Of a stretch of 64,000 nt of DNA, positions 14,901-26,500 are shown piece after piece (the first letter of the stretch is position 1; each line of letters opens with the position of its first letter). This DNA is from Phoronis australis (lineage: Eukaryota > Phoronida > Phoronidae), in contig NMRA01000129.1 in NCBI GenBank assembly GCA_002633005.1, forward strand, positions 496,627 through 560,626, given 5' to 3'. A program made the translations under genes and the position numbers. A model generated the notes under the pieces. It saw nothing but the letters and a program-made list of their open reading frames with translations. It searched no databases and was not told the origin of the DNA.

Positions 14901-17900
14901 CTGTTCAGAACTGCTATAGGGGATCATTATCTCTTATCTGATTTTGTATACCTTACCCTATTGTGCCTGCATTGACTTTCATAATAAAGGGCTATCATGG
15001 AGATGTTTAAACTGTAGGCATGGGTAACAATAGGCATCCCTCTGCCTGTTACTAAAGACCAAGCTACACTACAAGGGAAAGCACTACTTTCAGACTTTAG
15101 CTGGCCAAGCTTAGATATCTATGTCCATTTCAGTTGGCAGTGTTTTCGAAGAACTTCGGCCCAAGTATAAATATTACACTTCATTTCCCTCTGATAGCAT
15201 GAAGCGCGCTTATCCCGAGTAAGAGATGATGGCTGTTGGAAGTTTAAACATTTGAAATGTTCGTTGTAAAAGGATGTTTCACGAATACCATAATCATAGC
15301 TAGNAACACAGTTTTGTTGAAAGTCTTTCATAGATTACATATACGTCACAGAGCGTAAATTTTATGAATCTTAGCTTCCGATTTCACCCGTTTCGGAAAC
15401 CGGGTTTCAACCGCCTTGGGTTACAATATCTGAAACTTCTATTCTGGTGTCTGCTCAAGGCCTAGTTAATGCTTACGTAATACTGCACAAGCGATTTGTG
15501 TGGTTGGCTGGCTCACTATAGGGCTATTGTTAGGACGACTTTGTCATGAGCGACAGCGGGCAACTGGGATAGCGAAGCGGTCGCTCGCTGAGAGGGCTGA
15601 CCCTCATGGCAGTGGCCTCAGTGAACTGCTGTGCCTAGGGACCCATGATATTTTTAAGATGGCCCTGGCCTGCTAGTAATCTTGCCAAAATTACAATGAT
15701 AATAATGGCGTTAACACGACTGTGTTTATTTCTGTAGTGTTATCCACGCTCACCGGCGGATATCAGAACGCCAGATTTCGCTATTTGCCATCTGAACGAT
15801 TGAGAAGGCTGAAACCACTAACAACAAAGCGAATAGATGATGGCAATAAAAGATGAAAAATCAGAGGAAAGAAGCGAAAATGGCCGTACAATAGAACAGA
15901 ATCAATATAGACCGGGTATAGGGCCTACCAAGCCGTATTCAGTGCCCCGGGAGAGCTATTACTCTCGCTCGCTCCACATGACCTGAAGTCGCCCTCAGGA
16001 TCGGTCCATATTTGTATAGCCCCATTCGCCTTCTTTGCGGACCACGCGCGAATTGTTCTCTAAGTGGACTCTTAACCAAGTTACAGACCATTTGAATCAT
16101 TTTTTATTAACTATCCTGAATCGATGCCACGGTTAACCGGTGCCATCTATTGGCAATAATTGGTTTTAAAATTAAAGACAATAGAAAGTTCGGTTACACG
16201 TTAAACGCCGCATTTTTTGCTCGATACATCACAGTGTTGATCTATATTATCGCGCTCAGTTTTGTCACACGGGCGGATACAATGTGAAGACCACTGATCT
16301 CACGTAAGTGCAAAACATGATATTTAATTGCCGCATTGTAGCAAAAGATCGTTAGATGCATGCATTTGGGAAATGTTTTTAGAAAGTTTTAGCTAACCAA
16401 GTGATGGTGTAGCTTAGCACATGTGTCTTACTCGGTTGATTGCTTGAAATATGACCTTTTTTATGATTTTTTTCAAAGAAAAACCGCAGTATATGGGTGG
16501 TGATAAGTGACACAGAAATAGTATATTCATATTTCTTGCCAGAATTGCCTAAACATCTCACTTTCGATAATATTTCATGAAATCAAATTAAGAAGAATAC
16601 ATAACAAACGGTAATAATTGAGAATTTGAGAATTAAACACAAAATATCTTTTTCTAAGTGCATTTTTGGTGTCCGAAAAAAACATCATCTTAGAATTTTT
16701 GTAACTGGGAAGTTGACTGTTTTCACTGGGGACAGAATTTAATGATGTCACTACTGTCGTAGCTTTTATTTCCTCCCCCGGCTGCCACCACGATGACACC
16801 AGTGAGATTTATGAGTCCCTGATTTCATAATATCAGCTGTTATTCGATGGAAGTAACTGGTTTTGAAGTCAGGAATCAATCTGTAACCCACCCTTGGTAG
16901 TCACTGTCGTACCACGGTGCCAATTCGTCTGTCTTTTAGTTATCAGTACTGTGTCTCGCCTGCTGTTGCCTAATTCGTTTGCCGCCACTAATCAGTAATT
17001 GTCACCATAGTGTAACTCTAGTAGTGGCTATAACTGTGTAATTCTTCTACAGTTGCGTTCGCGTTTAACGTGTGGCCGAAGCCGGTGGAACACAACGCAA
17101 TGGAATTCCTAGCAACGCATGCGGCTTTTACACGTTTACGCGTAAACGCTTGTGGGTTTTCACACGTTTACGCGCTGACGAGAAAACCCGCGTTACCAAC
17201 TGACAGACTTGGAATTCCATATATTTGACGTTATTACCGTCGATCCGTGTGAAAAGACTGACGGCAAAATATAGGTTAACACTGACGTAGTAACCACAGA
17301 ATGCTGAAATCACACGTTCGCGTTCGTGTTTACGATGGTTTTACAATGCATTTAGGGCACTTGCAATGCGGATCAACGACATTCGGAGAACGAATGAGGA
17401 AAAGCATTTATCGCTGATTTGATTAGTGATGTAGCTCAAAACAAAGTCAAGGAAAATCACTTCCATAATATTCTTTATTTTACTTCCTTCAGATAATAGT
17501 TTGAGTTGTGGATTGGCAATTTACTCAAGGAATGTATTTTGGTGACAGGGCAATTGACTTGACAACTGAAGACGCATACTTATTCCTAACGCTAGACCAA
17601 CAGAGTGCACCCTAAAAGTTTCAGATACAGACGTCTCGCTTGCAGGTGGCTTTCCACCACCATTTGTGCTATGAAATATCCGGAACCGGCATTGGCTTGC
17701 CGTCGAACACAAGAGCATAATACGCAACAACTAGGCTACTGTCACAGTGGTACCTACGTTGCCTGTCTGAATCTCACACTCAGATATCTATTGGTCTGAG
17801 TGAAAATTAATCAACTTGGTGTTTTTAACATGCGACAGAACTTAAAATGTAGCTTTGGTCTATGCATGAAACTTGGACACCACCAAATAAAACTTGAGTT

Positions 17901-18864
17901 AACTTAGGAGCAAATGGTCCCAACCAAGGAGAGAAGGAGTCGAAACTTATGCCGACGATGAAGGGGGTAGCTGAGATAACGGGGGCCTAAACTTTCGGCA
18001 GCTTGATTAGGGAGTCGAGAAATATTCGGTATCTTGCAATTCTTGTGTGTTCATTTTGATCCATTAGGTCTAAGGACATGCCGCTAATGCAAAAGTCAGA
18101 ATTGCCATTCGTATTTCAGACGTTTTGTCTTGGAGGTTACTGTATACCTTCCAGAGGCCACCTAGAACTTCCTGTGCTGTAATTTTGTTTGCATAGGTTT
18201 TTGTATAATTACTCCTAATAAATGTGATTTTTCTTTGTTCTCATGAATAGTAATAATAAATGTAATTTTTCTTTGTTCTCGTGATTAGTAATGAACATTT
18301 TTTATTCTAAAGTAGATGAACATGTTCTTTCAACGCTGACGGACTGGTGCCCTATTGGCGACTTCAAAATCCCTAGTTGGTCAACTCAGTTCTCCTTCCT
18401 TTATATATCCAATGCAAGCCATGTTTTCGATTTACATCTACCGTGGTAAAGCTGTAAATATTTACTTGAATAGTAAGCCTATTCTCGATCCAAAGTCATA
18501 CATTTGACAATATTTGAAACGGAATATCGAAAAATGATGAGTACGCAATCAAATCGAATTGTCGAAATTGATATGATAAAGCGTACGTGCTATTCTTGAT
18601 TTTTTTTAAAAGAACATATTGATCTTCAGGGAATCACAATTTTGCGGCAAAAATACAGTTGAAAGGGACAAGCAAATCCATTTCAATTTAGTATTGAACA
18701 GAGAGTTGTGTACTCACCAAATGGCTGCAGTTCGTTTTACATCTGTCCAGCTTGATAAAATCCAAAAGCTCGTTGGATTCAACTCTTTTGTCCGATAAGA
18801 CGCAGACGCACATGTTTATTGCTACAAGTATCCAGTCAGCATTCGTTACTTCTAACATTTTCAT
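2087..18864 (-). CDS. Secreted Cys-rich/fibronectin-III protein, anosmin-like (3' end outside window)
   Basis: Six minus-strand exons: 18718-18864, 11683-11757, 10238-10283, 8799-8956, 5408-5528, 2087-2307. All have AG/GT borders and compatible phases (0,0,1,0,1,0), giving 256 codons. The start ATG at 18864 opens a lysine-containing leader with a hydrophobic run (WILVAINMCVCVL), so a signal peptide is likely. A Cys-rich module follows, then one complete and one partial FN3-like domain with several N-glycosylation sequons (NVT, NIT, NKT). In animals, Cys-rich plus FN3 is the layout of anosmin-1 (ANOS1/KAL1), an extracellular matrix and FGF-signalling modulator. The WAP domain expected between the two modules was not found. 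The donor at 5408 is weak (gtcttc) and two alternatives in the same phase exist nearby. Family assignment is inference; the exon chain itself is well supported. Confidence 0.6.
2308..4241. other. Intron sequence, nothing recognised
   Basis: Part of the 3.1-kb intron between FN3 exons. Short open frames on both strands have no codon pattern, splice context or family motif that I can defend. Confidence 0.4.
4242..4562 (-). mobile_element. tRNA-headed SINE-like element
   Basis: Read on the minus strand, 4562-4497 resembles a tRNA-derived head: an A-box-like GTGTAGTGGTAACGC and a B-box-like GAGTTCGAGTCC about 35 bp apart. A GC-rich body with G/C runs follows. The far end, on the plus strand, is CAGTGGCGGATCTAGG, a terminus seen on many invertebrate interspersed repeats. 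The T-arm does not fold well, so this is not a functional tRNA. A hAT-type non-autonomous element carrying a tRNA-like segment is the alternative. Confidence 0.45.
5205..5334. repeat. Dispersed repeat, copy 1
   Basis: About 130 bp matching 14303-14433 in direct orientation, including GGAAAATGGCGGCTTGGAAA, GGTGTGTC, GGTCAGTTAAGCCGTCA and ATCCTGGCGATAGGT. The AAAATGGCGGC core looks like a YY1 site. No target duplication was identified, so the ends are approximate. Confidence 0.7.
6217..6454. repeat. 34-bp minisatellite, seven near-identical copies
   Basis: Unit GCAAGTAATATCACTGTACG plus TACCCAGGACTTCT begins at 6217, 6251, 6285, 6319, 6353, 6387 and 6421. Only a few positions differ (CCCAGG/CCCAAG, TGCAAG/TACAAG, TTCT/TTTT). 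The homogeneity implies recent expansion. It lies in an intron of the anosmin-like gene. Confidence 0.95.
7414..8264 (+). pseudogene. LINE retrotransposon 3' end, decayed reverse-transcriptase C-terminus
   Basis: Reading across frame breaks, the plus strand gives the sequence that follows the RT core in LINE ORF2-type proteins: DSKIVPVLHYGCEVW at 7519-7566, GELGRYSLPRIIKY near 7660, then LCTFC...EYHFCRQCPYYDDL and FLPAELYKIPTYDKFLKMF up to a stop at 8262-8264. The CxxC-H-C cluster is the usual C-terminal zinc knuckle. In-frame stops and shifts (for example directly after CEVWA) show it is dead. It is a 5'-truncated insertion in an intron. Confidence 0.75.
9111..9157. repeat. GACA/GACG tetranucleotide microsatellite
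   Basis: Uninterrupted GACA units convert to GACG units in the middle and back to GACA. Confidence 0.9.
10238..18864 (-). CDS. Exons 1-3 of the anosmin-like gene: signal peptide and Cys-rich module
   Basis: The first coding exon (49 codons) ends with RCKTNC. The second (25 codons, 11683-11757) has the spacing C-x3-C-x13-C-x5-C. The third (10238-10283) gives GCRRSC followed by an aromatic stretch. The two-Cys ends and CQSLDYC resemble the anosmin Cys-rich signature (CQSFC ... ECLTSC in the human protein, from memory of the family). The acceptor for the first exon could be at 18870 or a few bases upstream, so there is probably a non-coding exon further upstream on the minus strand. Confidence 0.55.
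12832..12868. repeat. CTCC microsatellite
   Basis: Six or more CTCC units, an ACACTC interruption, then further CTCC units, followed by a CT run near 12880. Confidence 0.85.
14303..14433. repeat. Dispersed repeat, copy 2
   Basis: Same orientation as 5205-5334. It shares the AAAATGGCGGCTTGGAAAC core, GGTGTGTC, GGTCAGTTAAGCCGTCA and ATCCTGGCGATAGGTA, with a small deletion after GGAAAC. Confidence 0.7.
15304..15304. other. Ambiguous base (N)
   Basis: A single undetermined base inside the first intron of the anosmin-like gene; no coding effect is expected. Confidence 0.99.
17133..17148. other. Perfect 16-bp palindrome
   Basis: CGTTTACGCGTAAACG is its own reverse complement, and CACACGTTTACGCG recurs about 30 bp downstream. 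No function can be assigned. Confidence 0.6.
18216..18291. repeat. Tandem duplication, unit ~38 bp
   Basis: AATAAATGTGATTTTTCTTT...CTCATGAATAGTAAT is followed directly by a diverged second copy. Confidence 0.75.
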
Positions 18865-20163
18865 CACTGCAAACCTGAAAACAAATGATCGTCAGTGTGA
18901 AAACGTTATTTTCGTATTGCCAAGTCAATGTTTATTACAGGTATTAAACCAACGTCGTTTCATGGTACAGTGACGTCTTATGGTGGACATCCTTTCCAAG
19001 CGTAATACGGTAACAGATTCTCTACGGTGTGTTAAACTGTTTCCACATAAAGCTGTATTACCAGAACGGATCCTAGCGGGGCAAACGATCCATTCATACA
19101 TTACGCCAGTCCATGATTGACACGCCGAAATTTGTTCACAGGCGTCAGTTTGATTCTAACACGGATACGTTGCGTAGACTTAAAACACTCGCAAAGCACT
19201 ATTAGCACATGTTGGTGCCATGTTTTAGCCAAAGGCATTATCAATGGCAAGTCCAAAGTAATCTCTGACATATCAAAAACGATACAACGAAGTAGCACGC
19301 GCAGTTTTGATTGGCCAATGACGGAAAATCGGCGATATTTAAATCTTCACTCAGTAGCGCCATTCTCTCGGGCGAAATGAAGTACATGTAAAAGGAAACG
19401 GCAACGAAGAATTGATGAAAGATAAACTGTTGTTCAAAGCAATCCGGGGTGTGCTAGGTAGAGGTGTTTCTTATCACGCCTGTGTGAAAGCGCATGTTGA
19501 AGTTGGTCACGAATGTCACGGGTGTACCGCTGAATAGTCTTTATAAGGGACCGGATTTTGAAAACCAGAAAACTGATTCTTGTAATTCAGTAAAGTAAAA
19601 TGCGGACCGTATCCGATAGCAGTTCTTTACACTGAACAAAACATGTCACCAGATTGCCTTAACGAATATTCAATTCTAAGCCCAAGCATACGCGATGTTG
19701 GTATAGAGCGTGCCGGATTAAAGTTGACGCACAGCACGCCTACCCCGCAAGCATACAGGGGCGCTAGTACATCCCACAAAAAGTTCCTCATTTCAAAATA
19801 CATCAAATAAAATCAAATGAACCATACATATAGGAACATGTGGTTATAATTAAAACATACCATGACTCTGGATACAATTTAGTCAAGAAAACTTGAACAA
19901 ATCGATGAAAATCTGTCGCGGTTTGCTCGAGTTTTTCTTACCGGGTGCCATTTTGAGGAAGTTACGTGAAATCACGCACTGTTGACGAACAAAAAGTCCA
20001 AGGGACGCAAATCTAACAAATTTCACCTGATACCTTCTCATGCTATTTTGCAAGTGTCACGCACTAGCGTCACGCGCTTCGCTCAGTCTCGCGCTAGCCT
20101 TTGCCTAACTCACGTGACTCAGTTGACATACTTTGTGGTTATCGCGCGCGGTGAAAAAGTTAA

Positions 20164-21489
20164 GGCGAAGACAACCTTTTTTCCTGTCGCTTTTAGCAAA
20201 AATAAGGTTCGTCGAATATCCCAGACACTTTTTTCACTTAATTACAGCTTTTCGTAATTTGATTAATTTCTCGTCCTCTACTCCGGAAGTGACGTATTGG
20301 GAGGCAAAATTTTCCAGCCAATTTCTTTTCATTGTAGTCTGACTGTGAGAGCTGTCGAGTCAGTCACTGTTCTACCTCGGTTGTGATAAGTTCGGTGGTC
20401 GTTTGCTTTTGTTTACAAGTCATTCAACATGCCACGCTGTTGCTGCGTGTCGGGATGTACTCATTATCGTCTCACTCGCGCTTTGGGTACCTTGCGTCGC
20501 TTTCCGAAGGATGACACACTTCGCCGTGCTTGGCTAGCTCGTTCATATGAAGAATGCAGCGCTACCCATCCACGCAACGTACAAAGCAACGGAGGGTTAC
20601 CGAGTGTGTGGCAAGCATTTTCTGCCGTCAGATGACGACAGAGATATGTACGCTGAATTGATGAATATCCCTGCGAAACAACGCCTGAAGAAGGGTACCA
20701 TACCATACCATTCCCGGCAATGCCCCGTCGCCAACCCCGAAAAGTGTGCTTTTGAAGCGAGAAGCCTCGCGAGCTGTGGCCACTATATACAGTGACTGGA
20801 GGCTCTTCATCTACTGTCACCCGTGCCTCCGAACGTACCCCATTGCGTGCAATTCCGGGAACTAGCAGTGATTCGCCCTGTGCTGTTGTCTCTAGCCCAG
20901 AGCCTGTAAGCAGCCCAGCAGCGATGTTGAGTAGTGGGAGTGAATACAGGCCCAGTTCGACACCCAGTGAGGACGACAGATCGTCATCCAATGAACAGAT
21001 CGGTGAGCGTAAGTTTGATAAGTTTATTGTGGACTTGAATTGGAGCTATTTAGAAGGTGCCAGGTGTCTGGCGAGGGAGTCAAACAGCGGGATGTAAGCA
21101 GTTTGGGTGCTCAGATCACCCTCCAGTGGGAGTGTGTCGCTATACATTCGGGCAAGTGGGACAGTTCTTCTTCTGTACGTGAGACGATAATGAGTACACC
21201 CCTGTACGCAGCAACAGCGTGGCATGTTGACTGACTCGTAAGCAAAAACAAACGACGACCGAACTTACCACAACCAAGGTAGAACAATGACTGACTCGAC
21301 TGCTCTCACAGTCAGACTATATGAAGAGAAATTGGCGCGAAATTCTTGCCTCCCAAAACGTCATTTCCGGAGTAGACGACGAGTAATTAATTAAATTACG
21401 AAAAGCAATAAATAAGTGAAAAATATGTCTGGGATAATCAACGAACCTTATTTTTGCTAAAAATGACATGAAAAAAGTTGCCTTCGCCT
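20164..21489 (+). mobile_element. TTAA-flanked THAP transposon (Kolobok-like), non-autonomous, nested in the MITE
   Basis: Long inverted repeats of roughly 250-270 bp: the left end begins GGCGAAGACAACC and the reverse complement of the right end begins AGGCGAAGGCAAC. They continue in parallel through GCAAAAATAAGGTTCGT, GCTTTTCGTAATTT, ACTCCGGAA and GACTGTGAGAGC. TTAA flanks both sides (20160-20163, 21490-21493), and the uninterrupted MITE copy has one TTAA at that point. TTAA target choice plus a THAP-encoding interior is characteristic of the Kolobok superfamily. The catalytic region is missing: only a THAP part and a Ser-rich linker remain. Confidence 0.8.
20429..21097 (+). pseudogene. Broken THAP-domain transposase fragment
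   Basis: The first ATG opens the start of a THAP zinc finger: MPRCCCVSGC with the FPKDD...AWL signature (20429 onward). The second half (YRVCGKHFLPSDD, with the C-x2-H pair) lies in a different frame near 20606-20640. A Ser/Thr/Pro-rich linker returns to the first frame from about 20792 to the stop at 21097. So the C2CH ligands are all present, but two frame changes of opposite sense separate them. No DDE catalytic segment follows. The interior was lost before or after insertion, and the fragment is not a host gene. Confidence 0.75.
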
Positions 21490-21786
21490 TTAACGGCAAC
21501 CAAAAAAGTGGAGTTGGAATTCTTCCCAAAGTCAACTTAATTCTCACAATTAAGCTTCATCGGATATATATAAGGAAAAAGGACCAATGATGAAAGTAAG
21601 CGCTTTTTTAAATGCTAGTTTTAAGTGTGGAATGTATTTATGACGAGGTGAAAACTCAAAATCGGTAACCCAAATCCGGTCACCGCACGTTTTAATACAT
21701 GTAACGAAATGAGTACAGAATGCGAATGGAAGTATTGTAGCCCCTAAATGACCAACCGAGGGGCTACGTGTTGCCTAGCCTACCCC

Positions 21787-22478
21787 CTGTCCACTTCATT
21801 GTTGTTTGCATCTGAATGGAGATTAACTCGGGCTGTGATGCACATTGGTGTCCACACCAGAAAATCACAATGGGGTGGGACTAAGACCACGAGTGGTTGA
21901 TTTTGACGTTTGCACCCTGTCTCGAGTCACCTGAAAACGGCATAACTGACATAAAATACTATATATGAGGTTTCCCAAAGACTAAGAAATTCAACAAAGC
22001 CATGTCATTTTACCTTGCCACGTCCACCGAAAAAAATGAAATAACAAAAATGACCAAAAAGTGCGATTTTGGTCATTTTTACCTAAAATCACAAATTCAC
22101 GACTGTCCCGGTGCAAGCAAGGAGACCACAAAATAATTGAATCCGAATGCTCTTTCACTCTAGTACATAAATTCAAGTTAAAATGTCACTATTAACCAGA
22201 TGTTTGACAATTTTTACTTGTCAGAAGGGTACCTGGATTCACGCCGTGCTCTGAAAATGGGGACACATCCACGTAAGAGACCACATCTTTGTCCGCATCC
22301 GACTAGACAAGAGCAGAGGCCAAATTTCTGGACTCAGTTTACACAAAACAACTTCAATGCCATTCGTGGCAATCACTTCCTATTTAGTCCACAAAACTAC
22401 CGTCAAACCCGACCCACTCCATTGTCTTGGGGGCGCTACAAAAGCCTGAACCGTGGATCACTTCTCATTCAATGTTAA
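21787..22478. other. Intergenic, nothing recognised
   Basis: Non-coding between the nested transposon and the ATC repeat. A plus-strand open frame at 22200-22478 shows no domain. Confidence 0.4.
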
Positions 22479-22716
22479 CATCATCATCATCATCTTCTAC
22501 TTCTTCTTCTTCCCCCATCTTCATCTTCCATCATAATCATCGTCGTCTTCTTCTTCATCTTCCCCGTCATCATCATCATCACCATCATCGTCGCCTTTTT
22601 CTTCTTCATCTTCCCTCATCATCATCATCACCATCATCCTCATCATCTTTTTCTTCATCTTCCCTCATCGTCATCATCATCGTCATCATCATCATCATCA
22701 TCATCATCATTGTCTA
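22479..22716. repeat. ATC/TTC trinucleotide repeat tract
   Basis: Long CATCAT and CTTCTT runs over ~240 bp. Open frames through it (His/Ser runs) are products of the simple repeat. Confidence 0.95.
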
Positions 22717-23155
22717 GGTCTAATTATTGATCGTCATTATTCTGTTGCCTTGGTTGTAGCTATTTTCAATTTCATTCACGACATCGAACGAAGGCATTTT
22801 AAAAACGTTTTCCAGCGAATTTACTCCGTCTCTCATGGGTGATTTAAAGGAATATTCGCTCGGAATTGTGCAACGCGCAAGGCATAACGTCGCTCGAATA
22901 TTTACACACGACGGTATCGTCAACGTCATCTTACATAGGTGAGAGCAAAGCAATTATAAACTTGTTTTGAACAACAGCTGTTAATTACTGACTGAGTCAA
23001 ACAACACTGGTCAGGTTTCAAAGCTACTAAATAGATTAGTTATTGATTTCGCCGAATACAAGTAAAGGACTATCCTGCGCGCGAGGTGCAACTTCCGGTG
23101 ATTGTATGTCTTCTGTGGAATTACTTAACTAAGTGACTAATCAAGGTTTCTCGAG

Positions 23156-23558
23156 GCCCTAAGTGATAAAAAGTCTAGGGCCATCTTGACTTCAAACTTG
23201 TGTACTTTTTGTAAAAAGGAGCCAGAAGTTTTGATTCATCTCTTTTTGGTTTTGCAATGTTGTAGTCTTTTTGGGATTCCTTTCAAAATTGGATTTCAGA
23301 TAAAACAGGAATAGCGTTAAATTTAACTTCTATGAACATATTTTTGAAAAAGATGAAAAAATTGTCGATCTCTTGATTTGCCTGGCAAAATTACACATCC
23401 GCAACATCCGTTTAAGAAAAACAAACCCTTGTTTACCTTTACGTAAAAAGAAATTTATGAATGAATATTTTATATTGGAAAAGCTTATACAATCAAATAA
23501 TTGTGAACAAAATAAATTCAACGATAGATCGACCACTGTGGCTCCATTATTTTTCTAA
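23156..23558 (+). pseudogene. LINE 3' end of L1/Tx1 type, decayed
   Basis: One frame gives LCTFCKKEPEVLIHLFL (CxxC then IHLF, the zinc-knuckle motif after the RT domain). After a frame break it continues as LLICLAKLHIRNIRLRKTNP...FILEKLIQSNN, ending at 23558. The K..I...R.R..NP-type motif plus an E-rich tail is typical of L1/Tx1-like C-termini. At least one frameshift and internal stops make it a pseudogene. Confidence 0.6.
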
Positions 23559-26500
23559 TAATCATTGATTGATCCCTGGTATGAGTGTGGCGTATGTGTG
23601 TGTGTGTGAGCTCAATTTCATAACTTGTACGTGCACTGTAATTCTTGTTGTGAGGTACTAAATGTATAGGAAAAAGTCGAGGTCCCGGTAATTTGAGGTG
23701 CTCATTCCCCCGTGCCTTAAACATCACTCCTCCCGTCGCCACAACTGTTCATGGTAGGGTCGTCACATTTATTCATCCTCAGAACCCCACGAGCAGTCTT
23801 GCTTTTTGGGAAAATGCTTTAGAGTTAACATTATGGAGACTTTTCTATTTCATTAACGAATTAATTTGCAAATCGGTGGAAGACACCACGAGTTAGTGCA
23901 AAAGGTCAGGTCAATTTTCTCAACGAGACGAGCGAATAGCCCAGATACATGAACACATAAGGCTAACTTTCACACATATATAGTTCCTTACCCACGTTTG
24001 CAGTGTCTATAAGCCGCTGCTGTTCAAAAATTCTGTACTAATAAGAACACATTGATATCGGATAATTCTTTACCGTTCTACAATGTCCAGAAGTGGTCAG
24101 GGATATGGTCATGTAACCGTATATAATGGATGGAAGCAAATTGATTTTTTAATCTTGTTCAGTTTTCTTAAACCATGCCTTGATGTGTTGAAATGTTATG
24201 TTGAAAGCTTCTGTTTCACTGATATTATATTCCGCACTTCATCTGGAAGCTCTACATTGGCAAACTCGGATTAAGTCAGAGAATTCTGAATCCTTGCAAA
24301 GAGTTGTCTACAGTTGGACATCATCTAGATGTTATCTTCTTTACGTTTTCTAATTCCTCTTTCTTCAATGACCATGTTTATCGATATATTTACTTGCCTA
24401 CTTTTATTAACTGTTATAGTCTTGATGTTTTAATTTTAGACCTACAGATTTTATCATTTATTTTTGTAGTCGTTTTCAACTTTCTTATTATTTGAGTTTC
24501 ATCAATTTGTTTTATCTCCTAGACTATTATTTTTTTGCCCTTTTATTTTATCAGTTTCTTTTATGTCGGTGATTGTTAATCTGTTTAGTCTAAACTTTTA
24601 TAAATTCGCACAGTTAATTCGTTCCTTGGCTGCACTTTGTTGATGATTTGTTGAGTGTTACGCTTTTTTATTCCCTAAAACCGTCATGCTTTATTCAGTT
24701 ATACTTATGTTATCTGCTTCACGCTGTTTCATGATGTTCTGTCATTGAAATTTTAGCAGATTGGATGTCGATGCTTGCCTTCCACCAGAAGTCTGTGAGG
24801 GTCACAGCAGGGCTTTACCTCGAGTCACAGACATGCCTGCTACCGTGCAATATGACCTCGAGTCACAATTGAATTATGTATGCAAAGTGATACAATGGAT
24901 ATTGGTTTAGTTAAGCCATAAAATTCTTGTTCTAGGACAAACGTGATCTAGTTGTTTTGTCGAAATCGAAATGTGAGTAGTCGTCGCGTGAAACACTTTT
25001 CTATTTTCGCCCACAAGCTAACGAGACCCACTCTTTTGAATGTGGTACAGTTTTTCAAAGGCGACATAACATGGACGTTTAGTTTATTGTTCTTGTCAAT
25101 TTCATTCCTTTATCTGTTGTGGTGAATATATTGAGTACGAGGACGTTTGTAATCCCCTGCTCGGTTACTTAATTGAAACGGTCACAAATAGGGACTCAAG
25201 TGGATTCTCTTAATCTTCTGTGCTGCGGGGTCTTTGCTTACTCACATTTGTTGTGTTTTGGTAGCCTTTGATGAGGCAACTTTGTATTTGTTTTGTAATA
25301 ATATGTCTGAAAATTGTTCCCGTATTTCAATGAAAGTAAATACGGCCTTAGTCTTTAAGTTATGGACATTGCATAAAAAATCTTATTTATTTTCTTAATT
25401 AAGTATTGAGTGAGAACTCAACATAGATTTTACTATAGGTGTGTATCAAAGCTACAAATTTACTTAGTATTGGAGACAAAATAAATTTAGTTTCCGTAAC
25501 TCCGTTATGAATGTGGTGAAAAGTTAAGAATTGTGGGCCTAGTTGAGTTCCTGTTTAATTGGGACTGTTTCATGCAAGGGACCGCCAGTCGCACGTAATC
25601 CATTTTGTTGTTTCTAATGATTCGTCTCCAATTAAGTTGTGTGATTTATATTCGTTCGCTTGTAGATTTTCTGCGTGGTTTTTCATAGTTTGGCAACAGT
25701 TTTATTTATTTGTTATTATTTGGGTTTCATCAAATTTGTTTCATCTCCGATGTTTATTGGTTTGTTTTCTAACGAATTGGTCAGTGAGTATAAATTCGTT
25801 CGGTGGGGTTGCGTTTGATGTGCCGGACTGCATTAAGTTGTATTGATGGTTCTAGGCTAAACTTTAGCTATACTTGGACGGTTGTCATGATGGTTTTGAT
25901 TTTCTGTTCACGGACTCTGTTAGCATGTATTGGCCGCCAGGATGCGCGACTGACTTACGCCTTCCACCACGGTGTGGGTCAATGAGTCTTGACAGTGTGT
26001 CAAAGACATGCGTAATACATATTGCGTTTTCTGGGGGAAGCTCCACAGTTCCATGTTTCTCAGTTTTTACTATTTTTCAAGTTTTAGCGTACCTTTTATT
26101 TTGTTTTATCATATTTTAGTTCTAGCATTTTTTGGTTTCTTAAAACCATTTATTCCCGCCATGACACAGGGCGAGACAACACCGGCCCCTGTTCCAGCCA
26201 TGGGCAATCCTTCTCCTACGGTTTGACACTCGGAGTTAGGGTTGGGCATCCGGCTGACAGCACTTGTAAGTATAGTCCTGCACATCTTTCATTTCATTTC
26301 TATCTTTTCGTGCGTCCCTGCAGATGGGCATGAGCTGTTTTACTCTAACATCTCTTGAGCTTTTTTATTGCCCATCTTACCAGAGATTATCATCATTATT
26401 TTTATTATCTGTATTCACTATATTTACTTGTAGTTCTATTCGTCAAAATAAATGACGACCTTGTAGGCTATCGGTCTCCTTTTCATCTCTGGGTAAAGAC

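Larger units (their letters stand above)
11758..18717. other. Large first intron of the anosmin-like gene
   Basis: Nearly 7 kb without a supported exon. It contains the CTCC repeat, the second copy of the 130-bp dispersed repeat, one ambiguous base (N at 15304), a 16-bp palindrome at 17133 and a short tandem duplication at 18216. A minus-strand open frame at 13309-13563 has no family resemblance I can name. Confidence 0.5.
19747..21777. mobile_element. MITE family copy A with nested THAP transposon
   Basis: Bounded by a 9-bp direct repeat, GCCTACCCC, at 19738-19746 and 21778-21786. The terminal segments match a second copy at 50480-51211 along almost their whole length. Examples are ATTTCAAAATACA, TGAACCATACATATAG, CTGGATACAATTTAGTCA, GGTTTGCTCGAGTTT on the left and GACCAATGATGAAAGTAAG, ACCGAGGGGCTACGTGTTGCC on the right. 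Without the inserted 1.3 kb it is about 700 bp, with no coding capacity and short imperfect inverted ends. A 9-bp duplication fits Mutator-like elements best, but this is inference. Confidence 0.8.

Noticed and set aside
19305-19320. Dyad CCAAT box (ATTGGCCAAT) as promoter of the anosmin-like gene
   Set aside because: Suggestive position upstream on the minus strand, but no start site, first exon or TATA element could be tied to it.
22427-22717. Ser/His-rich open frame
   Set aside because: It is the translation of the ATC/TTC simple repeat.
24440-26010. Diverged duplication (24.4-24.9 kb versus 25.7-26.0 kb)
   Set aside because: Only scattered T-rich phrases are shared; low complexity can explain them without an alignment.
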